Shown here in pieces: positions 21,711 through 33,062 of a DNA stretch of 62,000 nt (positions are counted from its first letter, which is position 1; the number at the start of each line of letters is the position of its first letter). The notes under the pieces were generated by a model, which saw only the letters and a list, made by a program, of their open reading frames with translations, did no database searches and had not been told where the DNA came from. Both the position numbers and the translations under genes were made by a program. The stretch comes from Cristatella mucedo (taxonomy: Eukaryota > Bryozoa > Phylactolaemata > Cristatellidae): NCBI GenBank assembly GCA_009760855.2, contig WPIO01000009.1, positions 5,042,501 to 5,104,500 on the forward strand, given 5' to 3'.

Positions 21711-23254
21711 CCCAACAAGGGGTCGAATAATAACGCTAACAAGACACGAACTTCTCTGCAGGTGTTTCTGTGCTTGCAAAACCAAACGAATTTACACGTA
21801 TTGATGAGTGTGCATTACATTGTGTAGCGGCTATGAATATTGTGCGTTGTTTACATGCTGAAGCAGCATTTTCCCTCAACTTTTCGAATAATGTTCACTT
21901 GCCATACCGTGGCAGGCGCGGGAAAGCCACAATCTCTTATGTTGAGCTCATCCACAGGTTTCCGCACCCAAGAAAGATAAAAGAAGAGGCTGCACAAATG
22001 CTGTGGCCTACTTTCCGATGGGCGATTCCTAAGCTCAGGAATGCAAGAAAAGTAGGTGCTTAGCACAGGGATTGTGTTCACTCACAGTGCCATGTAGGTA
22101 TAAAGTTGGTCGGGAAGTTGGCTGCAAGAATTCTACTTTTGTTTCGGCTACAGTGAGGTGGCACAATAGATTTAGGTTAAAATCTGAAAGAAATTCCATC
22201 CAAGTTTAGATTCACTTTGCTCTGGATGCATGTTGTGACTCTCACGGAAAAGTCGTTAGATTTGCGCAAATTGTGGCTTGGTTTCGCCATGACACTAAAT
22301 ATTTTTGGCCGTATCTAGACCCTGCCAAAAGACGAGATCCTGTCAGTTTTCTCTTTTTAGTGAAGAAGATCAATCGTTTGGCTGACAGCTTAATGAGAGT
22401 ATCAGACAGAGCTGCGACTAATCATTCTACCGTGCTTCCTTTGCAGCAAATTTAAAGTGCCTAGAATGAAATTAAGCTCTCCGAGGACGCTATATCAAAT
22501 GTACTATTTTTTTTATTATAGAATTAGTAGTCACACATTTATTGATTTAGAGTTATGACTCTTTTTCGAACGTAATTAATTTTTCGCTCTCGTACTCTTT
22601 TGAATAGTTCTTATCGCAGCTTTTGAAGACGGACACTGCATTTTTTGAAATGGTCCTCGGTAATGCCACTGCGCACATAGAAAAACTATCGACCGCGGCT
22701 GCGGCTAATTTTTCGTGCAGCGAGATTCCTACCTATGGAAGTAATAATGCATAGCCCATTTGGTGCTAATTGGCAGCTAAACATTTCTTGTAAGATATGA
22801 ACCTCGGTGTATGGTGAATTTATAGGATAAGAACAGCAATTCAGGACCTATTGAAGGCAATATTGATTGGTGCTGTGTTCCAGTTGGCTCTGCATTCACC
22901 TGCGTTCACTGAAGCTGCTGCTACCAATCAACTTCGAGGCATCAGTTCCATCAGCATTAGGTCAAGTGGCTATGGGGTATAATTACTAGCGCTTTGTTTC
23001 TCCTAATGACTAGTTCTATAGCCACTACACGAGATCGTAATGCGACATAGGTCAATATTTGAATATCGATTGTGTAGAGAGGAAGGAGAGAGTCTGAAAA
23101 TATCTCGAAAGTAATGGACAGCAAACCATTCGATTGTTGCCAATACCTTCAAATGATGACAGCTACTCAAAAATTGGTCGGCAAATACAGTAGCTAAGCG
23201 TTACACTGATGGCGCGTACCTTGACGCTGAGCAAAATATCTAAAAGTTTCTTTT
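21711..23254. other. Spacer with a LINE-A 3' tip
   Basis: 22420-22520 is a plus-strand LINE-A-like 3' tip (CTTTGCAGCAAATTTAAAGTG, then an A/T tail). The frame at 21770-22063 starts with TTG and has no recognised family. No other feature was seen. Confidence 0.4.
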
Positions 23255-23413
23255 AACTGATGAAACAGCCTCATTCGTAGAGCGGAAGAAGAGCCTTATT
23301 GGCTATCACCACCGCTTGCGTTGGCAATCAAGGGTCGCCCGACTGCATGACTCGCACGACCTCGACCTCGGTCCTGAAGAACGAGCACCTGACCAGCTGG
23401 GCTATCGCGGCCC
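23255..23413 (-). mobile_element. SINE1 copy
   Basis: In minus orientation: GGGCCGCGATAGCCCAGCTG head, ACCGAGGTCGAGGTCGTG, GGCGACCCTTGATTGCCAAC, CGCAAGCGGTGGTGATAGCC, and end GAGGCTGTTTCATCA. Near full length and useful for the family consensus. Confidence 0.9.
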
Positions 23414-24540
23414 TAGTGCCGCGATAGATTACCTACTCCGATGGGCCATGTAACGCGCACGGCCGCAGAAAGACGGCGACGGCGTGGCTACTATGGCTCT
23501 CCGGGGCGTTGAAATGCACCCGAGTGCTCGTCGGCGGCTGCAGCTGCAGCGTCGGTCGTGTGAGAAGCTGCGCAAGCTGCGCTTTGCAGCGCGGCACCCG
23601 TTGCACTAGTTGCTCAGTTAGGAGCGTTAGCCAACCCGGAGCCCGGCAAGGCCGTCGCCATGCCGGTCTGACCCATCTGCCCCAGTTGGTCGTATGCAGA
23701 GCGATCGAGTGAATTTAGGCTTCCATTCGTTGGTCACATCGACCCCCATTGAATACTTGACGACTGAGGTAGCTACAGCCTTGAGTAAACAGTAAGGAGA
23801 GCTCCGATAAGAAAAAAGAGCGACCGTCTAAGGTCATTGCAAAAAGTGAGAGCCGCTGCTTCAATTCGTGCGGTCGCAGGCGCCATTGTAGGCGGCGCGG
23901 CGCCGCAGCTTTAGGACCTGGGGGGAAGAAAGGCACCAGAAAGGCGTCTCGACCTTTGACTCGAAGCAGGCCCGCAGGCAGATGCCTATTGGTGCCAGTA
24001 AACTCGCGCGCGAGGCGACCGGTGGCGTCCCGGCGGCTTGCTGCGAAGGACGCTCCATCAGAGAGCTCTCTGCAGGAAGCTCGGTTATCTTTTCCCGCGT
24101 GGTCGCCGGGCCTGCTGCTGAGCAGTAGCGAGACTGCAGCGAGCAGCTTCGGAGGCTCGCTGGGCTGCTCATATTCGGCGCCCATTATTTAAAAGTACCT
24201 CACCGAAGGAGGTCGCACCGTTATTTTAAGATCAGAGCGACGCTGCAAATGCCGCTGGAGTCACGTGCCCATGTCACGTGCTGCTTTCCAAAGGAGCTGT
24301 CGTTTAACTTTGGAGACCATATTCTTTGATACGGAGCGGACGAATGCGCTCACAAAGCTGCTTGCAGGAGATTATTCTCGTTGACCGATCTAAAAAGACT
24401 AATGGGCCGCGTGCCTGCGATGTCTGGCTTCAGGGTCTCGAAGCGGGTTTAGAAATTTTGCTTTATGCAGGTTGTGAAGGTGTTGGCAAGACGGTAAACT
24501 TTTTACCAGCTGATTCGAGCAAAATTTATATTTCGCCCTA
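23414..24540. other. GC-richer spacer
   Basis: 23480-24190 is moderately GC-rich with short frames on both strands that do not resemble known proteins. It could be a CpG island or an unrecognised exon. Nothing further is supported. Confidence 0.35.
24262..24280. promoter_or_regulatory. Pair of CACGTG E-boxes
   Basis: Two GTCACGTG/GTCACGTG-like sites (CACGTG at 24262-24267 and 24275-24280) lie 13 bp start to start. This form is bound by MITF/TFE and USF-type bHLH-zip factors. No gene start was identified nearby, so a function is not shown. Confidence 0.3.
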
Positions 24541-25850
24541 ATAGAAGTAAATCTTCTTCTTGGCACTTTAAGCATGCTGGAAAGTTGCATGTCAGTTGGT
24601 TAGGGATAACTTTCACGAAAGAGCAAATCTAGCACGAGAAAGAACCTCAGTTTTCTTAGGGTGCTACATTAATATCATATTATTATAATCGGTATCTTCG
24701 TATTAATTAATGTGGGTAGTTATTAGCTATGAATAAAAAACGTGGGCTTTCAGCTTCCTTTTAGTGTCGGCAAGTTCGGAGGTGAACGTCACGACGTAAG
24801 AAATAAGTGAATTTAATGCTTTCGGAGCGTACGAACTGAGAATTAAAAAAGAAATTCTAGCTGACTCAACAGCCTCTTTTGTATACCGAAAGAAGAGCCA
24901 TTATGGCTATTAAGACCTATTGCAGCGGCAATAAAGGATCGCCGACACGAAGGAGTCGACACGACGACCTCGGGGTCGAGGTCGTGAAAACCAAGCACCC
25001 AGTACCCAGTGCTGCGTGCCGTCACGGCTCACCAAACCGAGGCTTCGGTACCAACAGAATTCGGGTTTGTATTAGAGGCCCTAGCTATGCTACTACTTCC
25101 GGAGGAATGGGTGAGAATAATTGAAGCCTGACTAGAAAGTTTTTTTCTGATTTGTAAGCTTATCAAGAGAATGAAGGGAATTACGAGTGAACAACAGAGC
25201 CCGAAAGCCCACGCAGGGCCATGACGGGGAGCCAGTGCAGGTAGGCGTAGAATGTGTAATGTGTAATCAAGTTTAATGTGATGGCTGGCCCCGCTTAAGA
25301 CTGACAAGCCTGGCTGTGGGATTTTGTATTGATTATTAAAATCTCACTGAGCATACACTGGGATAAGAAACCTTGCACTTGGCTAGTTTTTAGAAGTCGT
25401 GAAAGGGTGGGATGAATTTATCGACCAGCTTAGCTATGGTATCTTTATATTCTTATCGAAACCAATTATGCAATTTTTTAAGTACTACAGAGCTAGAAGT
25501 AGGCCTTCTTGATAGTGGACTTAACTGGGTCATCTAATACAAGATGTTTATGTAAAAGCGAAATCCTATTCTCTGCAGTGGCTATGACAGAAATACTGGC
25601 GGAGGAAATGTCGAGGGCGAGGCTTTCCAGTTTCATGAGTTGCACTTGATTTCCGGCAGCTAATAGGTTTTGGTGTTATCATTTAGTTGGAGAAAGTTTG
25701 CTACTATGGAAATGCAAAAGTCAGCAATACTTGTGGCAAAAGAGGACACAGAATTTGAGATGGCGAGATATGCAGTGATTAATCATAGAACAAGCATAGC
25801 TACGTGTCATCTGGAAAAAAACGAAAGCCCTACTAGTGCTTGACGAATAC
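24541..25850 (-). mobile_element. Diverged LINE-A-like relic interrupted by a SINE1
   Basis: Words parallel to LINE-A appear in the same order: TTTTAGTGTCGGCAAGTTCGG, GGAGCGTACGAACTGAG, (SINE1), GGGGAGCCAGTGCAGG, AGACTGACAAGCCTGGCTGT, CTTGATAGTGGACTTAACTG. The reading frame is destroyed; it is an older member than the other copies. Confidence 0.7.
24855..25015 (-). mobile_element. SINE1 copy inside the diverged LINE
   Basis: GCTGACTCAACAGCCTCTTTT (3' end), GAAGAGCCATTATGGCTATT, GCAATAAAGGATCGCC, then ACGACCTCGGGGTCGAGGTC and GTGAAAACCAAGC (head). LINE sequence flanks it on both sides. Confidence 0.8.
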
Positions 25851-26014
25851 ACCTGTCAGGTGGAGATTAAATTGCATTATTAAGCGGATCTTAATATGTG
25901 GGGTACCTAATAATTTTATGTTTGGCTGTCTGAAAATTGTCCACGGCAATGCAATGCCTCACGATTCAATGAAATATTTACACGACACTATATAGTGCTT
26001 AATCAAGCATCGGG

Positions 26015-26228
26015 TCTTAGCCCAGGAGTAATGTGCTTGCTCTTCACGATCCGGTCGTAAGTTCGAGTCCTGTATTGGGCAATTCCACGCCGTTGGTATT
26101 AGCCGGGGGGGGCCTGGGGGACATGGGTTCAAGTCCTGCAGTGGGCAATCATTTATTGACAACTGAAATTGGCGGTGATAGTCATTAAGACTTGTCTGCT
26201 ACTAAATGAACGAGGCTGTTAAATAAGC
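26015..26228 (+). mobile_element. SINE1 copy with a duplicated B-box segment
   Basis: The head and B-box region occurs once at 26030-26090 (GTTCGAGTCCTGTATTGGGC) and again after a G-run at 26110-26150 (GGTTCAAGTCCTGCAGTGGG). A single body and end (GAGGCTGTTAAATAAGCTAA) follow. Confidence 0.8.
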
Positions 26229-26769
26229 TAATCTTTAATATGTATTGAAAGTAAAGCGTTTGCGAGAGATACGAATACTGCTGGTGGCCCTAATCAGTTC
26301 AAAGTGTGTACGTATTTTGTTAAACGGGGATATGTGGAAAGTTAATTCATCGCTTTAAAAGCGCACGCGCTGGCATTTTTCTGTGCTGTCAAACAATTCT
26401 TTCTTTCACCTTACAATTTTACAGAAATGCTACTGTGATGTCGGATTTCAGTGCCAACGTATCTCTCTCGAGACGAGACAGGAACCAGAAAGGTAACGCA
26501 CAGAATCATTGTTTTGTCGCCTGACTCAAGGGTCGCCCAAATACTTCCTCACTGCGAATGAGGCCGTGTGAATCTCCCTTAGTTTTTGCTCTCGTGACAT
26601 GCAAATGCTGCTTACTCAGTGGTATCTGAGTGACGGATGAATGAATCCTGGTGGTTTAAAATTTCCTCTAACTAATATACCATGTATTTGATATCCTACG
26701 TACAAGCACTGCTTCTGACCGACTTGGCTGACTTAGGAAAGTCAGAGCTTTTGGTCAAAAGTTAATATC

Positions 26770-26925
26770 GCCCCTGAGCCCCGGGGTAAGGTTCACGATC
26801 TTCACGACTCAGATCGTGGGCTCAAGTCTTACAGTGGGCGATACTTTATTGCTCACTGAATGCGGAGGTGTGAGCCTTTAAGGTTCTTCTGCCGCTACTC
26901 AAATGAGGCTGTTGACTTTGCGAAC
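26770..26925 (+). mobile_element. SINE1 copy
   Basis: CTTCACGACTCAGATCGTGG, GGCTCAAGTCTTACAGTGGG, CGATACTTTATTGC, AAGGTTCTTCTGCCGCTAC, end GAGGCTGTTGAC. Confidence 0.8.
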
Positions 26926-26996
26926 CCTAGCTAATGTGAAGGGTGGGAAGTCGATGCAAGGAGCAGCGCTCATGAACGAGTTGTTCGAGAGCATGA

Positions 26997-27106
26997 TACG
27001 ACTCACCATTAAATGGCGTTTCCCTTTGCAGCAAATGTAAAGCGCCTAGACAGAGATTGAGTTCTCTGAGGGCACTTTATCGAGTGCATTATTATTATTA
27101 TTATTA
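26997..27106 (+). mobile_element. LINE-A 3' tip
   Basis: CTTTGCAGCAAATGTAAAGC, GCCTAGACAGAGATTGAG, TTCTCTGAGGGCACTTTATC, then (ATT)n. Only the last ~110 bp of the element. Confidence 0.85.
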
Positions 27107-28576
27107 GCTCAATTTTTATACTTACTAATTGTAAGGCTGAATCTTGGTAAACGAAAGCCTGCCGATACCTCAGCTATAGTGCTCAACGACGACACCGAGA
27201 AGGCAATTGGGCTGTCAGATCTTATATTATGATTAATAGGATACTGCTATTGTTATTGTTAATGCTATTGCTAGTATTGTTGCTAATATTGTTTTTGTTA
27301 TTCCAAATATTAAGATGATGGGAACAGCACAAAGAAGCAGTTGATGTTGCAGAATGATGTCTCGCATATTAGAGTTCAAGAAATCTGGGTCGTAAGGAAC
27401 ACGTGAAGAGATCAGTAGACAGTCACTAGACATGTCGTACTATACAGACATGCTACTCTATATAGACATACCATAGGCTTGGTGGAACTGACAGAATAGG
27501 CAGCGTCTTTGAAGAGCAAAAGCAGCTACCTCACAATTACGGGCCGCCCTAGTGGTACGAGAAATCTGCAATTTACTTGTTTGAAGGCGCATCGCTGTCG
27601 CGAAGGTCGCCATCTAATTAGGTGAGCCGCACATAACAAAACATGTCACGAATTGGCACCTTTGAATTTGGCTACCAGTTTTGCCGTCAGAACTCGTTCG
27701 CAACTTTTTCTGGAAAGGTCATTCTATTTTAACATGATCTACAGCTTCCAATTCTGTATTCCAGAAGCAACAGAGTCAGCGGATGTAGATTTTAAGCAGT
27801 AATAAGACTTGAGCCCGATGGGGGTAACTCAGCTTACCGGATTTCCGCAAGTAGGATTCCAATTAATTGTTTATTTTGAGGATAGCTGATCTAAAAAATA
27901 TAGCATTTCGAAGTCAAAAACGCAGTTGACCTGCTACAGGAGCAGCACCTTCAGAATCACGTCGACGCAACCTGAAGAACTATGTGCGCAAGAGCTCAAT
28001 TAAAAAATGCACGCTACGGTTGGTTATAATGACGATATAAAATATGTTAGCGAAGATGTTTTTAACAACGCAATGAAACTGGTGTGCAAGTTCTTGGAAG
28101 CATTTCCCGGGAACTTAATTGCCACACGCTGGTCTGAAAAGATTACGCAGGAGGTCCGGAATCGCAGCACAAGTGCTCGCCTGGGTAGTATCGCTGATAG
28201 TGAGGATGAGGATCCTGACCATATTGGCACGCCGTTGGCGGCGGCATCCGATGTGGCGCAGTGGCAGAAAAAAAAGAGCATCGGCGCAGAAGATCTCCGA
28301 GCTATTAGATACGCTCTGTGGGGCGCCCGATGAATGCACCAGCGGTTGTCCACCAAATCAGCCATCAATCTTGAGCTAATTCTCGAATAAATAGGCTCAA
28401 TTTTCGTGATGGAGCCCTGGATCTGGTCAGCCGCTGCGCACTTTCGCAATACAAATCAGCGTTTTCAAAATTGCTGTCTTTCTGCTGCCAAATAGAACTC
28501 GACGAGCCCGACATTTTTTAGCCCATTCGCATATAGTTTTGATCAATATTCAGGTAGCTATTGCAGTCCGCGCGCA
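27107..28576. other. Spacer with one unassigned frame
   Basis: 27110-28000 has no recognisable feature. 28007-28333 carries the frame listed separately. 28340-28570 shows nothing. Confidence 0.35.
28007..28333 (+). CDS. Hypothetical 108-residue frame
   Basis: Starts ATG with A at -3, directly after an in-frame TAA. The product is compositionally protein-like (not simple sequence): an N-terminal hydrophobic/aromatic half (KLVCKFLEAFPGNLIATRW), an acidic patch (DSEDEDPD, about 65-72) and a basic stretch (QKKKS). No family is recognised. It could be an exon, a piece of a transposon gene, or chance. The X-box palindrome lies about 250 bp downstream, so it is not an obvious promoter for it. Confidence 0.2.
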   Translation: MHATVGYNDDIKYVSEDVFNNAMKLVCKFLEAFPGNLIATRWSEKITQEVRNRSTSARLGSIADSEDEDPDHIGTPLAAASDVAQWQKKKSIGAEDLRAIRYALWGAR

Positions 28577-28600
28577 CCCGGGTTACCATGGTAACCCGGG
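28577..28600. promoter_or_regulatory. 24-bp perfect palindrome containing an RFX X-box
   Basis: The palindrome is CCCGGGTTACCAT plus its reverse complement. Its centre, 28582-28595, is GTTACC-AT-GGTAAC, an exact match to the RFX-factor X-box consensus (GTNRCC, 0-3 nt, RGYAAC). A further half-site GGGTTACC follows at 28598-28605. RFX factors control ciliary genes in animals; the target gene here is not identified. Confidence 0.6.
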
Positions 28601-28750
28601 TTACCGCCATCGGGCTCGAGTGTCTATTAGTAGCGTCGGTGAATGAGAGTGAGGAGACATCAGTGGCCAGCTCTACACAGTTAAATTTACGGACATAGCA
28701 AAGCTGTGCTTGTAAAATCTGTGAGTTTCATCCCACGATTAGCGAGATTT

Positions 28751-28826
28751 AATAATAATAATAATAATAATGCACTTGATAAAGCGCCCTCAGAGAACTC
28801 AATCTCTTTCTAGGCGCTTTACATTA
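28751..28826 (-). mobile_element. LINE-A 3' tip
   Basis: (AAT)n, GCACTTGATAAAGCGCCCTC, AGAGAACTCAATCTC, GGCGCTTTACAT: the last ~75 bp only. Confidence 0.85.
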
Positions 28827-29196
28827 GAGACTTGCATCTGCCGCGCCACGGCAGGGCAGACGGCGCAAATGATAGAGCAAGTGTTAATGGGGAGCCTCCA
28901 GTGACTCCTGCTCATGGAGCAGCTGGTGACGACGACAGAGAGATAGCTTGGGTCGCGAGGCAGCATGGATGATCGAGCTCTTAAATGTCAATAAGAGCAT
29001 GGAGGTCGAGCTGCACTTGTAGGCCAACTTCTCAGAGCAAGTTCACTTAATGGCATTAGATGACAGCAACGCTGGTACAGGTGTTGCGACAAGTCCTTGC
29101 AGTCAGCCGACCGATCATGAAGTACTGCACAGGAGCTGTTTGAATATATCTCTCTCCTTACACACGTACTTGCTGCATCAATTCGAGGCACAGCAC

Positions 29197-29610
29197 CTAC
29201 AGTTTTAAAGAGGTGAGCAGCGTAGTAGGACATTCAAGCTTGGGCCTAGGACTACAGTTGCCGGTCTCCGTTTGCAGTAGCTTCGCGATGTGTCTGGGAA
29301 TGGTGCGGCTTAAAAAATCGGCTACATCCTCTTGAGGCGATCCGCTGCGATCCGCTGCTCCCAAGGCAGCTCCGCAGTGGCGATGCAGAAAATCGGCTAT
29401 GCAAAACGCACAGGTCGCACAATAGCTTCTGGAGAAAATCGATATCTGTATTTGAAAAACGCGCGTAGTTTTCAATACACCGAAAGCATTCTCAATGACC
29501 TGAAGTTTTCGGCACAAACACACGGTATTTGAAGACTGATTTGTCTTGGGTGAGCTGTCTTCTCTTGTGTGAATTGTAGTGGATACTCATTTCGATAGGC
29601 CCACTAGTTT
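29197..29610 (-). pseudogene. PIF/Harbinger transposase relic, C-terminal part
   Basis: The minus strand reads RQLTQDKSVFKYRVCLCRK, then VIENAFGVLKTTRVFQ, then CATCAFCIADFLHR. This matches the end of the DDE_Tnp_4 catalytic domain of PIF/Harbinger transposases (R-V-EN-FG-L--R-RVF ... CCVLHN-L), where the Glu of 'ENAFG' is usually taken as an active-site acid. The frame continues to 29197 with a probably degraded tail. Upstream catalytic Asp motifs and terminal repeats were not found; a dead fragment. Confidence 0.65.
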
Positions 29611-30564
29611 CATTAGTAGCCGTGCGCAGGCAGTCTGCCCTGGTCTACTGATTAGCAATGGCTCTGTACCCTCGATGCATAACGCGCAATGTCAGCCGCA
29701 TCTAACATTTAGACTTAACTTGTAAAAAATAGCTGTGCGCTGGCAATTGCAATAGCGCACGCTCGGCGGAGGAGGCGCACCCCGACGATAGCCAAGTGGC
29801 TTAGCCAACTGCCGAGTGCCCGTCCGTTGCGCTAAGCGTACAAATGCACGCAGGTGAAACTCGCCTACAGCATTCCTAGCGCTGCAGCCTACTTACCGTT
29901 GCCGAGGGGTAGCGAGTTGGTCGGCGAGAACTATACCGATATACCAGGTAATAATAAGAGAGCGCACGAGCCTGTCTGAAGTACGCCGTACGCGTCAAGA
30001 GCCTTCAGACGAACACCTTACTCCGTAACTCATGCCGTCATTGATGTGTGGTGGTCTGCCTGGCCGGCTCTTCGCGTGGCGAAGGCTTGCGTCCAAAGCT
30101 CATGTGCTGGCGAGCGTGCTCCGCTTGGCTGCCAAACCAGGAATTGAACTAGGTATCTCTTGAATATGGTTTACGGAACTCGTACTCTCCTCCCCTCCCG
30201 TATCTCTCCTAGTGAGGTTCCGTTAATCCAGGAGCTACTCTAAGCACACTCCTGTACAAAATGCAGCTGCTATCGAAGCTGTGGTTTACCAAATGTAGCA
30301 CTGTAGAAGGATCCAAACGGGTCTGAGTTATTCGTGTGATTTTCCCCGTCCCAGTAGGAGACAGGCAATATATTTGCAATAAGCCTGCAAAAGGTCCCCA
30401 AAACGGTCTCGTATTGAAGGACCACTGATTTCACAGCATGCTGTCCTGCGAATATTTGTAATACTTTGAGCACAGTAAGCAACAGTTAATGCAGTTATAA
30501 TTGTTCCAGCCTTAGCTATAGGCATTCGTCATTGGATAGCCATCAACTTCATTAAAAGAAAATA
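29611..30564. other. Spacer without recognised feature
   Basis: Mixed-composition DNA; short frames only. Confidence 0.35.
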
Positions 30565-30722
30565 TTAGCTGATTTAACGGCCTCAATTGTTTAGCGGCAG
30601 AAGAGCTTTAACAGCTACCACCGTCCAGTTGCAGTTGGCAATAAAGGATCGCCCACTGCAGATTTAAAACCACGACATCGGTCGTGAAGAGCAAACCATC
30701 CTGGGCCATCATGGCCCTTGAC
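30565..30722 (-). mobile_element. SINE1 copy
   Basis: AGCTGATTTAACGGCCTCAA (3' end), GAAGAGCTTTAACAGCTACC, GTTGGCAATAAAGGATCGCC, CACGACATCGGTCGTGAAGAG, GGGCCATCATGGCCC (head). Confidence 0.88.
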
Positions 30723-31127
30723 TAAGATTAAAAATTATGAGACCAGCCCACTAGTTAATGCGGTAAGCCTACTATCATCCTCAAATTAAAAAACCTCACC
30801 CTCAATGTTGGTTCACGCAGCAGCACTTCGGTGATGCATGTCCACAAGACTGGCATGCTCTTTCTCTACCAAAACGAGTAGTAATTGGGTGAGCACACTT
30901 CGGCCACTGTCAATATGGCGTACTTTTGGCAGAGGAAAGACGATAGTATCGGGACCTGCGCAAGCGAAATTGTGGCTCGCCAAACTAATTTACGCATTTG
31001 TAACATAAGTTGAAGGCACCGGGCGCTTGCGTCGCAACGTCGGAAAAAGCATGGCGTCGATAGCGGCTTTCACCATCCCTGGCAAGCGTCACGACAGCGC
31101 GAGGAACACGAGCCTAGAGTGGCGGCA

Positions 31128-31141
31128 GTTGCCGTAGCAAC
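31128..31141. promoter_or_regulatory. RFX X-box match
   Basis: GTTGCC-GT-AGCAAC fits the full consensus with a 2-nt spacer. It lies at the start of a CpG-rich block. On the minus strand an ATG (31083-31081) with a purine at -3 sits about 45 nt downstream but opens only a 28-codon frame, which could be a first exon. Confidence 0.45.
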
Positions 31142-31370
31142 GGCAGCCCCGACGGACGAAGAGTCAGCTTGGCGGCCTTCCGTAGCCGGGCAGCCGCCGG
31201 TCCGAAAGGCCTGGCTGGCTGCCAATCGGCACGCCTCCGGGATACCTACGAGATGGGCAGCGCACTGCCAGAGGCGACCATCGTCGCGGGCGGTCGAGCG
31301 AGGGGCGCGCACGCGACGACGAAGCTAGACGAGACGAGACGAGACGGTCGCTAGATTTCCTGCATTTCGC

Positions 31371-31440
31371 CTCCTTTCATGGTGCGCAGGTAGCTCTCGT
31401 ATGCGGCTTCGGCCGGCCGTCGTGTCGAGAACCGCCCACC
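31371..31440 (-). CDS. Possible terminal exon, unassigned
   Basis: In one minus-strand frame the sequence reads RPAEAAYESYLRTMKGGEMQ and ends EI-stop. The amphipathic, non-repetitive character is more like a real C-terminus than the overlapping longer frames. A candidate acceptor is a GCGGCAG near 31440. No family is recognised and no partner exon was found, so this is a weak call. Confidence 0.2.
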
Positions 31441-31845
31441 TGCCGCTTTGGACGGCTCGGAAGTTCAGAGTTCTGAAGTTCAGCAGCCTACGCGGCGCTT
31501 CGCACGCGCGAACACGTGCGGCAGGTAACTCGAACGGCCAGGCTGAGAAATGCGCACCCTGGCAACCGCCTGGCCTCGCCTGCCATCTCGGCTGCGGGAG
31601 CGCGGTAGCTTTGCGTGGTAGCTCTGACCGACCGATAGAGTAGCGAGAGGTTGCAAACTGATGGAGGCCAACGCGGACGCCATGACGAGTGCAGCGGCGC
31701 TCTGCGAGCGGGCGACCACGTCTGTACAGCACCCACGCTGCGAGAAAGCCACCGCGCGCGGCCAATGAGGGCAAAAGCAGCGATGCTACGCCTACGCACG
31801 TTCGTGCGATTTGCACTGTAGGAGGTGCGCCGCTGTGCCACATCC

Positions 31846-31908
31846 CATTCAGGCTGCCGATCAAGTCAGGTGTGTCATTAAATAGCGGGAAGAGCTGCGA
31901 TCCAGAGG
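31846..31908 (+). repeat. Short dispersed repeat, copy 1
   Basis: CATTCAGG-x-GCCGATCAAGTCAGG-x-GTCATTAAATAGC, then GAGCTGCGATCCAGAG, matching 34365-34426 in the same order and spacing. Confidence 0.5.
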
Positions 31909-33062
31909 AGCTGCTTCCGATCGTGTCTACGATCTGTTGGCACGATTATAAGTACCAGAGACAAGATCGAATGATCTCTAAGGAATGAGATCCGATCGCG
32001 TGTCGAACTCAAACCTTTACATGGTGAAGAGCAACTTAAGTACGGCGTGGCAAATGGACTTTCAAGTGTCTGACCCCAGTTCTGAAGCGCAAGTGCTCGG
32101 CCTTAAAAAACCGGAGCACGACTCCTGCCCGGCTCAAAATATGAAGCACGCATTCATAAATATTACATGACGTTACAACGACGTCTAAATTTCACCAACC
32201 GCTTGAAGCCCTCTCCAGTTGGACCTTCTGCAAATTTCTTTAAGCTACTCGCGATAAAGCGGACTCCAGCTTTGGCGTTCGATTACAAACTGGCGCCTCT
32301 AGAAGACCTCTTTGTGCAATAAGCCAATAGCCGTTGGCTGCGTATTGTTCAACGACGGTCTTAAACATGCTTGTTGTTTATGGGACCTAGCCGAAGTTTA
32401 CGTACAGACTGTGTGACTATCACCGGATACGGCGATACACGATCTCGATCTGAGCTCCCCCTCCTCCTCCTCCTTCTCGTGCATCAACATTGTTGATAGT
32501 TTGTGGCGGAATTGTTGCGGTTGGCGGAGCATCTCTCTCACTTACAAGCCTCGTCTCTGTGTTTCTGCTTTGTCCTGGTGCAAATCTTTGAAATATCTTG
32601 ACATCTTTTGTCCTCTGGTCAGCTAGGTAACTTGATGGCAAGCTGCCGGCGGCGGCGGTAATTTCTCAACCGGTAAGCAGAAATACCAGTTTTATCGCCC
32701 CGACTTTTCAGACTTGTTCAGTATTTGCAGCACTATGAATCGCCCGTTTTTTAAACCGACCCAATCGTGCTCCGACGTGCTTTTGCCTATCTGCGTACAA
32801 TCATGTCAAGTTTAAGCCCCAGCTCATCTAAAACGCTACACTTGAAATCAAACTATTCTCCTACTAAGTGACACCGTGTCGATTCCTATTATATCGAACA
32901 CTCTCTGCACGGTGATCGCACGTGGTATAACTCTAGCCTAGAAGGATTTCTCTACTGATTTTTAAAATTTGCGCTAGTTGAGAAACGGCAAGTCTCTTAA
33001 AATTGACGCTGTCCGAAGCATACTCGTGTCCTCCTCCGTCCATTGTAGTAAATACTCTGTAG

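Larger units (their letters stand above)
30723..33062. other. Spacer with a CpG-rich block at 31.0-31.9 kb
   Basis: 31070-31870 is GC- and CpG-rich with overlapping frames on both strands, none recognisable; it may be a promoter or island. 31846-31908 is one of two copies of a short repeat (see 34365). 31990-33060 shows nothing. Confidence 0.4.
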
